From contig JAECUM010001144.1 of the NCBI GenBank assembly GCA_016617855.1, positions 30,118 through 94,117 of the forward strand: a stretch of 64,000 nucleotides of DNA. The letters run 5' to 3'. The notes below the pieces were generated by a model. That model was not told the origin of the DNA. It saw only the letters and a program-made list of their open reading frames with translations, and searched no databases. Every line of letters starts with the position of its first letter. Within the stretch, counting starts at the first letter, position 1. The translations under genes and the position numbers were made by a program. Origin of the DNA: Megalonaias nervosa (lineage: Eukaryota; Mollusca; Bivalvia; Unionida; Unionidae). Positions 22,731 to 33,794 of the stretch are shown piece after piece.

Positions 22731-23277
22731 ATAAATATCCAGATGAATCACTCATAATAAAAATCAACTGACATCCTGACAATATTAGCCTATTACCATG
22801 TCTGATTAAAACTGGTCAGAATTAGACAGCCTCATGAGTGGTATGAACCTCAGCAAATCAGATAGAAGATCATCTTAAATTTGGTAAAAAACTGAACAAA
22901 AACAGTCTTCTGAATGTTAACAAGCAACTGTTGAAGGATAGACAACAGATGAAGGACCATACTATAAACTCACTTGGCCTAATGTCGGGTGAGCTACAAA
23001 TGTGATGGACTTACTTTCTGAAATAGCTGTAAGCAGATTTAAACTAAAAAAACCTGTCATATTCAAATTTTATTTTCATGATTTAAAGGTTATTTAAATA
23101 TTTTGATGACATCATATCATTCTTGAAATGATATTTAATGGGTGGATAGTTCTGCAAACCTTACTCCAAATTTAGTTAAATGTTGCTGTATCTAAGTATA
23201 TCGAGTAAAACTTTTCTAACATTGTCAGGAATCTAACAATGATATGGCTAGCTGCAATTAACTAAATCAGTACTTAC
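22731..23277. other. Intron sequence, nothing recognised
   Basis: Low-GC intron between the repeat array and exon 11. Confidence 0.45.
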
Positions 23278-23423
23278 TGAGCCTGTCTGACTGAGGGAGG
23301 CCCATATATCTTTGGTCAGGCCATTGGAAGCATCAGTTGGCTGATCAACTGGATAAATATGGTGATGTACCAACCCAGAAAGATGAGTTCGGACAGTCTT
23401 CAAGTGCCGACAATGAGCAAGCC
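23278..23423 (-). CDS. SGSM1/2: SGSM exon 11: [18 protein letters not shown]
   Basis: A 146-bp exon; the acceptor is CCACATTTAG. It encodes (W)[38 protein letters not shown] and [10 protein letters not shown], matching SGSM YCRHLSTVRTHLSALV...GLT. The donor is GGCTCA|GTAAGT, phase 0. The open frame continues upstream with an ATG, but that lies in intron sequence and is not a start. Confidence 0.93.
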
Positions 23424-24614
23424 CTAAATGTGGTGGCATATGAAATACAAAGAGAATATTTGATGATTATTTTATGCTAGTCCATGAATTAGTGGATTTT
23501 CCATGAGAAATAATTTTGATAATTAGCTGGAGTGAACCTTTTTTCTCTCACTCAAGAACTTTTTCGCAGTAGACATTGATAACATTATGACCAAAGAATT
23601 TCATCTTTTACGTTGTCAACTGCATGATCCAATGGCAGCATGTTAACCTCTCATCATTTTCTTTGCCAAGACCTTGACCTTGTGGCAGGGGACTTGACTA
23701 GTGCATACAACACACCATTGGATCAAGATACATACTTGGATAAAGTTTGATTAAAATATCTAAAGTAGTTCGAAAGTTATTTTCCAGGCAAAGATACAAG
23801 TCACAGAATTTCATTTGCCCTTGCTGTTATCTTGATCATGAGGCAGGAGGAATGGCTATGGTACAAAATATATCCTAAATACATCTGATTTCTAAAGGAA
23901 ACAGATAAGTAAAGGCAAGGTACAATAAGTTTTGACTTTTGGGAAAAGCTATTTCTAGCTCAGGAATTTCCAAAAAGTTGTGAGCCTTCTCCAAAATATT
24001 AATGATCAATTATTAAAACAAACTGATGCATTAAAAATGAATGTTTGTACTAAGGCCCACAGGATTAAAGTTTTGCACCAGCTTTCACACACATGCATAA
24101 ATTATGCAAAAACACACACAAGATGCAATACTGTTTTACATTTGATGATTTGTAATTTCAATGATGAATAAAAGCTTAGGAATAATGACTTTTTTGTTCA
24201 AAGATAGAGTTCTACAACAGTGTGCCACTCCAATCTGTATTGTGTCACAAAGTAAGGTAGCACAAAATAATCCATACAGCAAAAATGCTGACCCAGCTCT
24301 TCTTCAATAAAAATTACAAATAATATTGTCAAGACCTTTTTTCATTCTTTCATGTCAATCAAGTCCAAATGTGAAAAAAAAAAGTCAAGCAAATAGTGTC
24401 AAGTTCAGATAGGTGAAAACTTAATGTCGCTAAAATAGTTTTGTTTACCCAAGATGTGTTTTTGCATTAAGATTAACAGAGATTACGGCTTGTACCTGTT
24501 TCCTACAACTTTAATTACTTTCTCTTTCCAAAGGGATATACTACAAAGGGAGTGAGAGAGACAGACAATAGGTTTAATTTCAACAGTGTAAAGTTCAAAA
24601 TGGCTTATACTTAC
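23424..24614. other. Intron sequence, nothing recognised
   Basis: The open frame 23980-24171 (plus) has no recognisable family. Confidence 0.45.
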
Positions 24615-24679
24615 AGCCATAGAATGCTCTGGAGAGAATTTGTTTCCGCATTGTGTCACACAGCTGTTTGAGAGTATTT
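24615..24679 (-). CDS. SGSM1/2: SGSM exon 10: LCDTMRKQILSRAFYGW
   Basis: A 65-bp exon between TTTTAATAG and GGCT|GTAAGT. It encodes NTLKQLCDTMRKQILSRAFY-G plus the first base of a tryptophan codon completed by exon 11. The human counterpart reads LLCDNMKYQILSRAFYGW. This is the start of the conserved pre-TBC region. Confidence 0.92.
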
Positions 24680-24958
24680 CTATTAAAAATAATCCAAAGA
24701 CAGAAATTATGCAACACTCACTCAACACTGGCAAATTGACAGCAATACAGCTACATAAGAATTCTGTGTCCATTATTTTATAAGATAGGCAATAATAACT
24801 TCTTGTCTGATTGACTGCACATTACAATATGAAAGCTTCTGTGACCAAAAATGAGGGAGGCGAAAAACATAAAACTATTTGAAAATGTTTATATATGCCT
24901 ATAAGGTTTAGCCAACAAAAAGATGAATTAGGAAATATATACATATGAAAGGGTGAAA

Positions 24959-25425
24959 CTACCACATTAGGTACCAATATAATACAGGTATCGCAAATGA
25001 TGTTTCCGTATTTAGTACCAATATAATACTGGTATCGCAAAGGGTGTTGTTTTCACATCAGGTAGCAAAATAACACTGGTAACACAAAGAGTGATGTTTC
25101 CACATTAGGTACCAATATAACACTGGTACCACAAAGGGTGTTGTTTCCACATTAGGTACCAATATAACATCAGTAACACAAAGGGTGTTGTTTCCACATT
25201 AGGTACCAATATAACAATGGTACCACAAAGGGTGTTGTTTCCACATTAGGTACCAATATAACACTGGTACCACAAAGGGTGTTCTTTCCACATTAGGTAC
25301 CAATATAAAACTGGTACCACAAAGGGTGTTCTTTCCACATTAGGTACCAATATAACACTGGTAACACAAAAGGTTATGTTTCCACATCAGGTATCAATAT
25401 AATACTGGTATCACAAATGGTTTGG
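24959..25425 (+). repeat. ~46-bp minisatellite, 10 copies
   Basis: Unit TTAGGTACCAATATAACACT then GGTACCACAAAGGGTGTTGTTTCCACA, spacing 44-47. Many copies keep two GGTACC sites. It lies between exons 9 and 10. Confidence 0.95.
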
Positions 25426-25717
25426 TGCTTATGAATGCAATTTTTAAAAATTCTGACAGAAAATAGTTCAAGTTTAAATTCATTCAGAAATGGGAGTGGG
25501 GGGAGATATGAAATACATAATTGGGATGACTAAACAGAAAGGTGATGTTTCTTTATCATAAATATCGAGTGCTTAAGAACCTGAATGCTGTCATGGTTAC
25601 TCCTTAAATTCTAGACTGATATTTATCAAATGGACGATGAAAGTGAATGGGGAAAAAAAATGAAAATGAAAATAAAAATCAATGAAATGTTGATGAGAAA
25701 TATATATTAACCCTTGC

Positions 25718-25889
25718 CTGTGCAGGTTTCCCAACTTTGATCTACAGTTGTTATTTTGCTGCTCCTGGGAAATAGCATAAAACTGTACATCAGACTGAGC
25801 CAGAGGACTCGGCCCCCGGGGTGCACGGTTCATCCAAGGAAATGTCTCTAGGGACCTAAATTTGGCTTTTGGATCCATCATCTCAACAG
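25718..25889 (-). CDS. SGSM1/2: SGSM exon 9: variable linker, GC donor
   Basis: A 172-bp exon after a TTTTTATCAG acceptor. It encodes VEMMDPKAKFRSLETFPWMN, then RAPRGPSPLAQSDVQFYAIS and QEQQNNNCRSKLGNLHR. This part is poorly conserved between phyla; it is assigned by position, open frame and phase. The best donor is non-canonical, CTGCACAG|GCAAGG (GC-AG class), giving phase 2 and an arginine codon split with exon 10. Two GT alternatives of the same phase (GTTGGG, GTTAAT) are much weaker. Confidence 0.8.
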
Positions 25890-25949
25890 CTGATAAAAAT
25901 AACAAAATTTTTATTCTAAAATTTTGTATACCTTATATGCTTTCTTATA

Positions 25950-26042
25950 AGTCAAGTCCACCTGCAACCTGCACAGATCCAGATATGCTGTCACAATGTC
26001 CCAGCAGATCTGTGACTATGCTGCTTGTTAGGAGTAATTGGT
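25950..26042. repeat. Palindromic repeat family, left half
   Basis: CTTATAAGTCAAGTCCACCT, CTGCACAGATCCAGATATGC, CCCAGCAGATCTGTGACTAT and GTTAGGAGTAATTGGTAGAA. The second hairpin is missing. Confidence 0.75.
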
Positions 26043-26656
26043 AGAACAAAAATCTCGGACTGTTTTGACAGAAATTAATTTTAAATATTACAAATAGTAT
26101 TACATTTATCATCCTTTAATCACATGTTTGATACCTGTCACATTTGGCAACATGGTGGCCAAATGGGATGTTGTGAAAGACATTTGGGCCAAGTGCATTC
26201 AACTTTTGGAAAAAATTTGGATATAGAAAAAGTCATTTTGTAATTATTTACTAGTGTATGTGAATGTGTTAAGCACGTGTATTCTTTTATAAGACTGCAA
26301 AATAAACCTAAGAATTTTAGGAGAGCACTTCTTTTTTGTTTTGCAATTTTTTAAGTCCAATAAATATTTTCTCATTTGTTAAGTAAGCATATTTTATGAA
26401 AACTGGTTCTTTTCTGGATTTCTCTTGTAAATATCTTGCCTGGGTGTTGACATTCCACTCAGTTTTCCTGTCTATTATATGAATAATGTACACAGTAAAT
26501 TATAGGCTTCAGTGTCAACACTTCCTTTTATTCAACAAACTTTCTAATATCAGCACAATGTCTTTAGCAGGATGTCAGCTATAGCGTAAGCTTAATCATC
26601 CAACTTTAAATAGTTTTTAGATTAAAACTTACACAGCAATTAAGCAAATTCATCTA
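26043..26656. other. Intron sequence, nothing recognised
   Basis: No frame or repeat recognised. Confidence 0.45.
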
Positions 26657-26912
26657 CTTGTTGTTGCTGTTGTTGTAGGGTTTAATGCCATTTTGCAGCA
26701 CAAGATAGGCTATACATGGCAGCCAGTATAAATGGTGGAGGAAGAACCTCGGAAAACCCCAGAAAGAACCACTGACCTGCAAGAAGCTACTGGCAAGCTT
26801 TCTCACATACCCACATTGCCAAATCCGAGACTCGAACCCACACAGACAGAGGTGAGATGGCAGTGATTTGTAATGGTGAGCACTTTAGACCACTCGGCCA
26901 CTTGGGGACCCC
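26657..26912 (-). mobile_element. tRNA-derived SINE, family A, minus-strand copy
   Basis: Same family as 6051-6302: the minus-strand head has GGCCGAGTGGTCTAAAGTGC and box B GTGGGTTCGAGTCTCGG, the body GTGGGTATGTGAGAAAGCTT and the tail (CAA)n read as TTG repeats at 26657-26676. No long TSD was visible. Confidence 0.9.
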
Positions 26913-27029
26913 CTACTATTAGGTAATGGGAGGAGGCTGCAATTTTCTTTTGAGCCAAGATACTTTATTTTCAAGATAATATTTATCTAAAATAATGTAA
27001 TAGATATAATGTGCTGATATTGTGCTATA

Positions 27030-27769
27030 GAAGGCTTGGAAAGGCAAACACCATCATGGCCCGACTAACAAAGAGGGTGTGGGAAAACAGCGCGCTGACA
27101 GTGCACACCAAGACTCAAGTCTACCAAGCCTGCGTTCTGAGCACCCTCCTATATGGAAGTGAGACCTGGAGCACCTACATGAGGCAAGAGCGTCGACTCA
27201 ACTCCTTCCATATACGGTGCCTACAACGCATCCTGAAAATCAGCTGGCAAGACCACGTCCCACACAGCGAGATCCTTCAGCGTGCAAGTATCCCAAGCAT
27301 GTACTCCCTGCTGAGCAAACGCCGCCTTCGATGGCTGGGACGCGTCCGACGCATGGAGGATGGGAGGCTGCCAAAGGACATCGTATATGGTCAGCTGGCC
27401 ACTGGCACCAGAAGGGTCGGCCGCCCCTCACTCCGCTTCAAGGATGTGTGCAAGAGGGACATGAAGGCATGCGGCATTTCACCAGACAGCTGGGAAGTGC
27501 AGGCCGAGGACCGAGGCACCTGGAGATTGATGGTCAGCAAGGGCATAGCAGTCGCTGATGGGAGGAGAGTCCAACAGGCCGCAGAGAAACGTGAGAGAAA
27601 GAAGAGCGCAGCAGCAACCCAAGCAACTCAGACTTCCCAGCACGTCTGCACCAACTGCAATAGGGACTGTCACTCGCGCATTGACCTGCACAGCCACAAT
27701 AGACGATGCCAAAACCCCAGAGACAGACAACACTCCAAGGGCGCTACTCACATGGTCTCCCGAGACTGA
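27030..27769 (+). pseudogene. LINE polyprotein C-terminus with C2H2-like finger
   Basis: The frame gives RLGKANTIMARLTKRVWENS, YQACVLSTLLYGSETWSTYM, RRLRWLGRVRRMEDGRLPKD and GRPSLRFKDVCKRDMKACGI, the region after the RT domain in many LINEs. The C-terminal end has CTNCNRDCHSRIDLHSHNRR-C, a zinc-finger-like CxxC...HxH/C cluster. The RT catalytic core and endonuclease are absent because of 5' truncation, so it is not functional. Confidence 0.9.
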
Positions 27770-27782
27770 GCTGCCAATGATG
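27030..27782 (+). mobile_element. 5'-truncated LINE with 11-bp TSD
   Basis: A 753-bp copy between ATTGTGCTATA at 27019-27029 and 27783-27793. It is more GC-rich than its surroundings and ends in a short ATGATG tail. It contains only the C-terminal region of the polyprotein, with no stop before the natural end. The TSD is exact, so the insertion is recent. Related sequences are often annotated as transposon-derived protein F52C9.6. The clade (RTE- or Nimb/I-like) is not settled here. Confidence 0.94.
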
Positions 27783-27793
27783 ATTGTGCTATA

Positions 27794-28240
27794 AACCAGC
27801 ACAAGATATCTTTGAACTATTGACAGATTGAATTGTTTTATTAAAAATGTGTCAGGCTCCTGCCTCAGACATTAACTGTTGTCCCCTAATGTAAGTGAGG
27901 TATGCCATGGTACATAAAAGGATATGTTCAGAAATACTGTAGTAAAAATGTTTTGTGGTATCCAGTTAAAATGATTACATTTCCTGCTGAAAGACATTCT
28001 AGTCAGAGATGTGAAAACAAAATTTACATGAAGAAATCAAAATCTTACAGGGATTCAAATATAATGAACAGTTATCAGTAATCTATTGAATAGATTCACA
28101 TCTGACAAATACACATTAAAAAGACTGGAACCTTTCTGTTAAATCCTGACTTTTCTTTCATTAATCAACCTCATTTCCTATTTTCCTAAATCTAACTAAA
28201 AATAAGAGCTTCCTGTGCATTGTGCTACTGCAAGATTTGA
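27794..28240. other. Intron sequence, nothing recognised
   Basis: No frame or repeat recognised. Confidence 0.45.
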
Positions 28241-28244
28241 GAAC

Positions 28245-29642
28245 AGTCCTGTAGGACTCATGGTACCAATTCAGTTCCCATAGTAAACCTATGCAAACAC
28301 AATGATATTAAAAATTCATTAACTTATAATTTCTGAGTGCTCATGATCAAACCTATATTTATCAGTATAGATGAAACCTGAATGTCAGCTTCTGTGTAGA
28401 GAAAAAAATATGAGCTGTGTCATTTTCTGGACCTGCATGTTGTTATGAATATGTAATTAAATTGCTTTTGTGTTAGTTTTAAATTCTTTTTTATTTTATT
28501 TTTGTTTCATTATATTTTACTGTAATTATAATTTTCATTGGATTTGAATCTCTTTTCGGAAAATTCATTTGACCTGATTAGAACGTAATGGTTGCTTTAT
28601 CATTATTTGTAGTTCACCTTGGTTGAGATTTTTGTAAACATTGAATGAAAATGATAGGCTATTACCAAGGTCATGTTCGGCCCACGTGTTAGCCGAGTTG
28701 TAAACAGCCTTTCTTTTATAATTTATTTCTAGTGTGGGAATCTGATTTTTAGATAGGGCTATTCTTGCCTACGTGATAATTGGCATTTTTTTTACTGCGC
28801 TGTTCAAATTAGTGATCATGTAGCTCGTCACGTGAGCCACCATGTGATCTAAAACCGCGGGTTAAAACAGCCATTTCCTAGTAGATTTATTCAGTCATAT
28901 TTTAAACCTTGAGGGCTCAAGAGGTTTTAATTGTTGTTGCCAGTTTGTTCTGAAGTTCATCTATTTTTGGGGATTGATTAATTCATATTCTCTGGAAAAC
29001 AAAACAAGTGCTTTTCTTTACAAAAATTCTGGGACAAAGACGTTTAGTGGAAATTTATTCTGGAATTCTAAACGGAACATTATAAATTGTGTTTCAACGG
29101 GGAACTGTTGCCATCAGTACAACGACCTCATCTGACGTCATCGCCTTCCATATTGGAACTTCACAGAGATTCGAACCTGGATTCAATTAGAACTGTTTAG
29201 TGATAGGACTTATATTTTTCAATTCTAGGATTAATTTTTGGATTATATTCACAAACCGTAAGTCCTATTTCATATTTTTATCTTGTTTTCATGGGAAATA
29301 AATTATTTTGTTAAATTTATAAAGCTTGTTGACTTCACTCTTTTCTTTTGTTACTTTTGTACAAGCCTACACTTAACAATGTGTTTGAACCAGAGATTCA
29401 GGTGCTAATTTTAGTAATGAGTGTTCCAAACTCAAGATTGTTAAAGGACTGAAATTCCATCAATAAAACAATGTCTATATTTTTTTTCACTTACAACTAG
29501 GATAAGCTCTCAAAAGATTCTTTTTCCTAAAACATAACTTACATTATTAACCAATCCTGGCCAGCCAAACCCATATATACTCTATTTTATGTTCACCTGT
29601 TTCCAGGCTGGATCACATTTTTCCATACAATTAGTACCATGT
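28245..29642 (+). repeat. Segmental duplication copy A (interrupted by solo LTR)
   Basis: 28245-28440 plus 29379-29642 align to the continuous block 30928-31405 (TTCAGTTCCCATAGTAAACC, CAGGTGCTAATTTTAGTAAT, CCAATCCTGGCCAGCCAAAC). The 938-bp difference is the LTR at 28441-29378. Confidence 0.93.
28441..29378 (+). mobile_element. Solo LTR, 938 bp
   Basis: Begins TGTTATGAATATGTAATTAA and ends GCCTACACTTAACA: a TG...CA element with a TGTTA/TAACA terminal repeat. Flanked by ATGT at 28437-28440 and 29379-29382. The paralogous block at 30928-31405 lacks it and represents a near-empty site (CCTGCATATGTTTGAACC). It has AATAAA near its 3' end (about 29297) and no internal coding region, as expected after LTR-LTR recombination. 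Orientation is assigned from the AATAAA. A second copy is at 40420-41348. Superfamily not determined. Confidence 0.87.
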
Positions 29643-29996
29643 GTTGACTGCTCTGGTGGCCTAGTGGTTAGAGCGTCCGCGTTGGATGCAGGAAGATGTG
29701 GGTTTGATCCCTGGCTGAGTCATACCAAAGACTTACAAAAAATGGTACTAACAGCTGCCTCGCTTGGTGCTCAGCATTAAGAGGTTAGTGTTAGGACTAG
29801 TCGGCCTGGTGTCAGGATAATGTAACTGGGTGGGACATCATGCTACATGTCTGCGGCATGATGTTCCAGTGCTAGACTTCACTATAAACTGCCACACTGC
29901 AGATATCATAGCGATATGACTGAAAAATTGTTAAAGCTATGTTAAAAATCCAAATCACACGCATGCACGCACGCACGCACGCACGCACACACGCAC

Positions 29997-30032
<36 letters not shown>
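29643..30032 (+). mobile_element. tRNA-derived SINE, family B, with (CA)n tail
   Basis: Head CTGCTCTGGTGGCCTAGTGG, TTAGAGCGTCCGCG and box B GGGTTTGATCCC; body GTCGGCCTGGTGTCAGGATA and GATGTTCCAGTGCTAGAC; the tail AAATCCAAATCACACGC runs into a GCAC/CA microsatellite at 29958-30032. It follows duplication copy A. Three further copies are at 31482, 46711 and 63509. Confidence 0.92.
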
Positions 30033-30036
<4 letters not shown>

Positions 30037-30927
30037 CAGTGTGTCCTATATCTACCCTTGATTTTCTTGACAGCCTTAGGAACAGTAGTTCAATACATAA
30101 GTAAGCAATGTGCGTAGTTCTGCTAGTCAAAGATTACATTAGTGAATATTAAATTATATTGCAAGTTCATCTTCACCTAATGATCAATGGTGCATTTCAG
30201 GCAACATTTAAATATTTGACCTTTATTTAAAAAATCAGAAAAATATATTAAACTAAAGCTGTCTAATAAGAGTCATCTTTTTTAATATCACCATTTATCT
30301 CTCTTCAATTTAATACTGAAATATATTACCTGCCTTGTCATATTATGTAATTAAGGGGTTAAAGGTCAAGGTGACCATCTATAGGTACATGTATTATTCC
30401 AGAAAAAGAGATTTAAATGACAAAAATTACCTAAAATTCCTCCCAGAAGACATATAATTTAAAACTAAAGTAAGGTAGACATAAGTCCATTAAAATGCAA
30501 AATGTGAAGTTTCAAAACATTCACTGAAAGAAAATAGTGGGATGCAAAGTCATCATCATTAAGCATTGTGGAAGAGACCTAAGTGATCATATCTGAAGCA
30601 TTATGTTTCAAAACACAACCAGGAAATAGCATATTGCTTACCATAATTACTCTATAAATGGTAAATTGTATAAATTTTATATATGTATTGCTTAGATATA
30701 AATCAAAGTGCAAAACATTCCACCTAACAAAGTCCAATCTACGCACTATTCCCCATCCCCCCTTCTTTGCAACAGTTGACATATCTGAATGTGTTTAATA
30801 TCCCACTGAAATTCACTCTGTGGTTTACAAAAAGTATTAATTTTGCTTGTTGTCCACAGACAGAACCATATGACTGCATTTATAGTAAAGTTATCTGCAC
30901 TTGCATATGTGGAGTCACTGTATGTCT
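30033..30927. other. Intron sequence, nothing recognised
   Basis: No frame or repeat recognised. Confidence 0.45.
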
Positions 30928-31405
30928 ATAGGAATCACGGTACTAATTCAGTTCCCATAGTAAACCTATGCAAACACCATGATATTAAAAAATTCAGTAA
31001 CTTAAAATTTTTGAGTGCTCATGATCAAACCTATATTTATCAGTATAGATGAACATGAATGTCAGCTTCTGTGTAAAGAAAAGAATATGAGCCATGGCAT
31101 TTTATGGACCTGCATATGTTTGAACCATGTGCTTTCAATTTCGCAGCAAAGAGTCAGGTGCTAATTTTAGTAATGAGTGTTCCAGACTCAAGACTGTTAA
31201 AGGACTGAAATTCCATCAATAAAACAATGTCTCTATATTTTTTCACTTACAACTAGGATAAACTCTCAAAAAATTCTTTTTCCTAAAACATAACTTATAT
31301 TATTAACCAATCCTGGCCAGCCAAACCTATATATATTCTGTTGTATGTGCACCCATTTCCAGGCTGGTTCCCATTTTTCCATACAATTAGTACCATGTGT
31401 CCTGC
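30928..31405 (+). repeat. Segmental duplication copy B (empty site)
   Basis: Continuous counterpart of copy A, about 2.7 kb downstream in direct orientation. Its right end, CCTGCAGGACTCATATG, resembles the start of copy A (CCTGTAGGACTCATGG), so the unit may once have been part of a longer tandem. Confidence 0.92.
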
Positions 31406-31481
31406 AGGACTCATATGCCAGTATTTACAACAGGCAAGTAGGAGCTGCCACCCTTGTTTCAACACATTTATATGCTGTAAG

Positions 31482-31803
31482 TGTGTATGTGATTTGGATT
31501 TTTTGATTGTAGCTTTAATGATTTTTCAGTCATATCGTTACGTTGTCGGCAGTGTGGCAGTTTATAGTGATGTCTAGCAATTGGGACATCATGCCACAGA
31601 CATGTAGCATGATGTCCCACCCAGTTACATTATCCTGACACCAGGCCGATCAGTCCTAACACTAACCTCTTAATGCTGAGCACCAAGCGAGGCAGCTGTT
31701 AGCACCATTTTTATAAGTTTTTGTTACGACTTGGCCAGGGGTCGACCCATGACCTCCTGCATCTGAGGCGGATGCTCTAACTACTAGGCCACTGGAGCGG
31801 TCT
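31482..31803 (-). mobile_element. tRNA-derived SINE, family B, minus-strand copy
   Basis: Reverse complement of the 29643 element: GGCCTAGTAGTTAGAGCATC and box B GGGTCGACCCC, with a short TG/AT tail. CTGTAAG at both ends (about 31476 and 31809) is a probable TSD. Confidence 0.9.
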
Positions 31804-33590
31804 ATACACTGTAAGCAAACACATATGAATTAATGTGTTATGACTCGAACGAACCCAAAGCTGTTAGAGCTAAACCATCAATATAATTACAATGGATAAT
31901 TCCTGAAAACAGGAAATTTATCACAGACTTGCCTGATCACATTAATGTTTGGAAAAATAACACCCCACCAATACATAATGTAGACTTTAAAAGTAGTGTC
32001 TATGGGAAGTAAGTCTTCGAGAATGCTAAATAATTACCTCCCCTTGCCATCATTAGCTGGTGGCTACCCATCTAATGGATGTTCTTAAGTGCAAGCTGGA
32101 GCAAAATGTCAAAGACGATGCTCACATTTGAGAGGAGGGGTGAGAGGGTTTCTGATCATAATGTGATTGGACAAGTATTCTTGGAGAAATATAATTTACA
32201 ATTATTATGTTTTCTTTTCTCCACTGAATATATTATCTGATCACATTTACATTAGGAGAATATGCAAGATGAGGAGGAAAAGCAAGAGAATCCACTCTAC
32301 CTTAGTCACCATTATTGAAGTGCTACGGGCAATGTGACTGCATCATCAAGGAAGGATAAACCACTTGTTTGGACATGGTCGGGGTTACAATTATCTTCCT
32401 GAATATGTCATCAGGTTTAGTAAATCTCTGAACCAGAGCCTGTCCCATCAGAGAGGGGTGATCATGACCACTTTGTAATTCTGGCCCCTCGTGTTCTGGT
32501 TAATATTTCGGATCAGGATGGATAGGGAAAATGAGTAATCCTAAAACCCCTCTCAAATGGTCAATAGGCATCCATGGCCCAAGCCTCTGTTTCCAGGTAT
32601 GGAAAATCAAAGGCAGACAATTGGTGACTCCACCTCACTGCTGATCTATGATTAGAAAGTCACACTGAGCACAGATTGACAGATGGAGAGACTACTCCAT
32701 GTGAAGGAGCTGGCTTATCATTGACAGTGAGTTGTCCAGGATGCTGAGTGTGCCAGGGATATGATGTATCTGGCCAAGACACGGTATCAGAAGCACCAGC
32801 AGAGAAACTGTCATACAATGACACAAAGTTTCAGTGACTTGATCCCTCTTTGTCTGAGGAGATATTTCACCAACTGAGTTGTCTGACATTATCAAAATGA
32901 TTCATCCTCAAAGCAGGTCATTGCAAGTATTTGATGCACTGAAAATGGCCTTCATCTCAAGGCCAGTGGGATGGTCTGATTAATGGCTATCTAACTCCAT
33001 GTGCCATGTCTTACAGGCACTAAGGCCCTGTATAGGCATGTGAGGGGAACTTAGACCCAGTGTGCCTATCAAATGATGGGAGCACACTCTACCCTATAAA
33101 AAATTTGTTGTTAAGAGTTGTGAAGGAAGTTGTTAAACAAAATCCTCAGAAGTCAGTATCTCACAAGTTGTTTTTTAAGTACTGGAGTATAATTTATTTT
33201 CAAGGGCTCAATTTTTTGGGTTTTGTTAAAAAAGACATTTTTGTGGGCACATGAATTCATGGCTTTGCATCTCAGTTTGCAGATTAGTAGGTATTTAATT
33301 TCAAGATTTAACCTCTATGAATACCCAAAATAAAGGATAACAAATATAAAACTATGCAAATGCAAACAGCAGTCATTTGAATGTTTAAAAGAATATGACC
33401 ACATGAATGAGCACAAATCAAAGACCTCACAAGTTCAATACTTACACCAATGTTTTCATCTGAGTAACATCGTTAGAAGCAGACACAGGCAACACTAAAA
33501 CAATACTACAACCTTTATGAGCACAAATCAAACACCTGTCAAGATCAATCACTTACACTGAGTTTTTGTCTGAGTGTTCAAGGAAGCTGA
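31804..33590. other. Intron sequence, nothing recognised
   Basis: Frames at 32692-32895 (minus) and 33060-33254 (plus) show no family resemblance. The stretch is somewhat less A/T-rich around 32250-33060. Confidence 0.45.
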
Positions 33591-33599
33591 TGCCACCCA

Positions 33600-33794
33600 A
33601 GTGCAAAGATGCTTACTAAACTGAAAGACAGTGGAATCACTCCTTCGTTTGTACCTGTTTCATGTACAGACCAACTTCAACCACTAGACTTGACAATAAA
33701 TAAAAATTACAAAGAAGAATTAAAATCACACTTCCACAACTTGTACGCTAAACAGATCATGGAAGCCATCACGAAATGTAAATGTTATTGGTGA
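33600..33794 (+). pseudogene. DDE-transposase C-terminal fragment (pogo/Tigger/jerky-type)
   Basis: A 61-residue frame with LKDSGITPSFVPVSCTDQLQ, PLDLTINKNYKEELKSHFHN and LYAKQI. The phrase (V)P..CTDxLQPLDxxINKxxK is typical of the end of the catalytic domain of pogo/Tigger/jerky-type DDE transposases, just after the third acidic residue. Nothing of the rest of the transposase is seen on either side. It could be a relic of the autonomous partner of the non-autonomous elements at 18058 and 56063; that link is only a guess. Confidence 0.62.

Noticed and set aside
29647..29720. tRNA gene
   Set aside because: Boxes A and B are present, but the sequence continues into a SINE body and recurs in four places; the acceptor stem does not close.
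29942..30130. Frame with CVCVCV and ACVRACVHA text
   Set aside because: Translation of the (CA/GCAC)n SINE tail.
32692..32895. Minus-strand frame as a missing exon between SGSM exons 8 and 9
   Set aside because: No conservation, and using the upstream donor of exon 8 removes any need for another exon.
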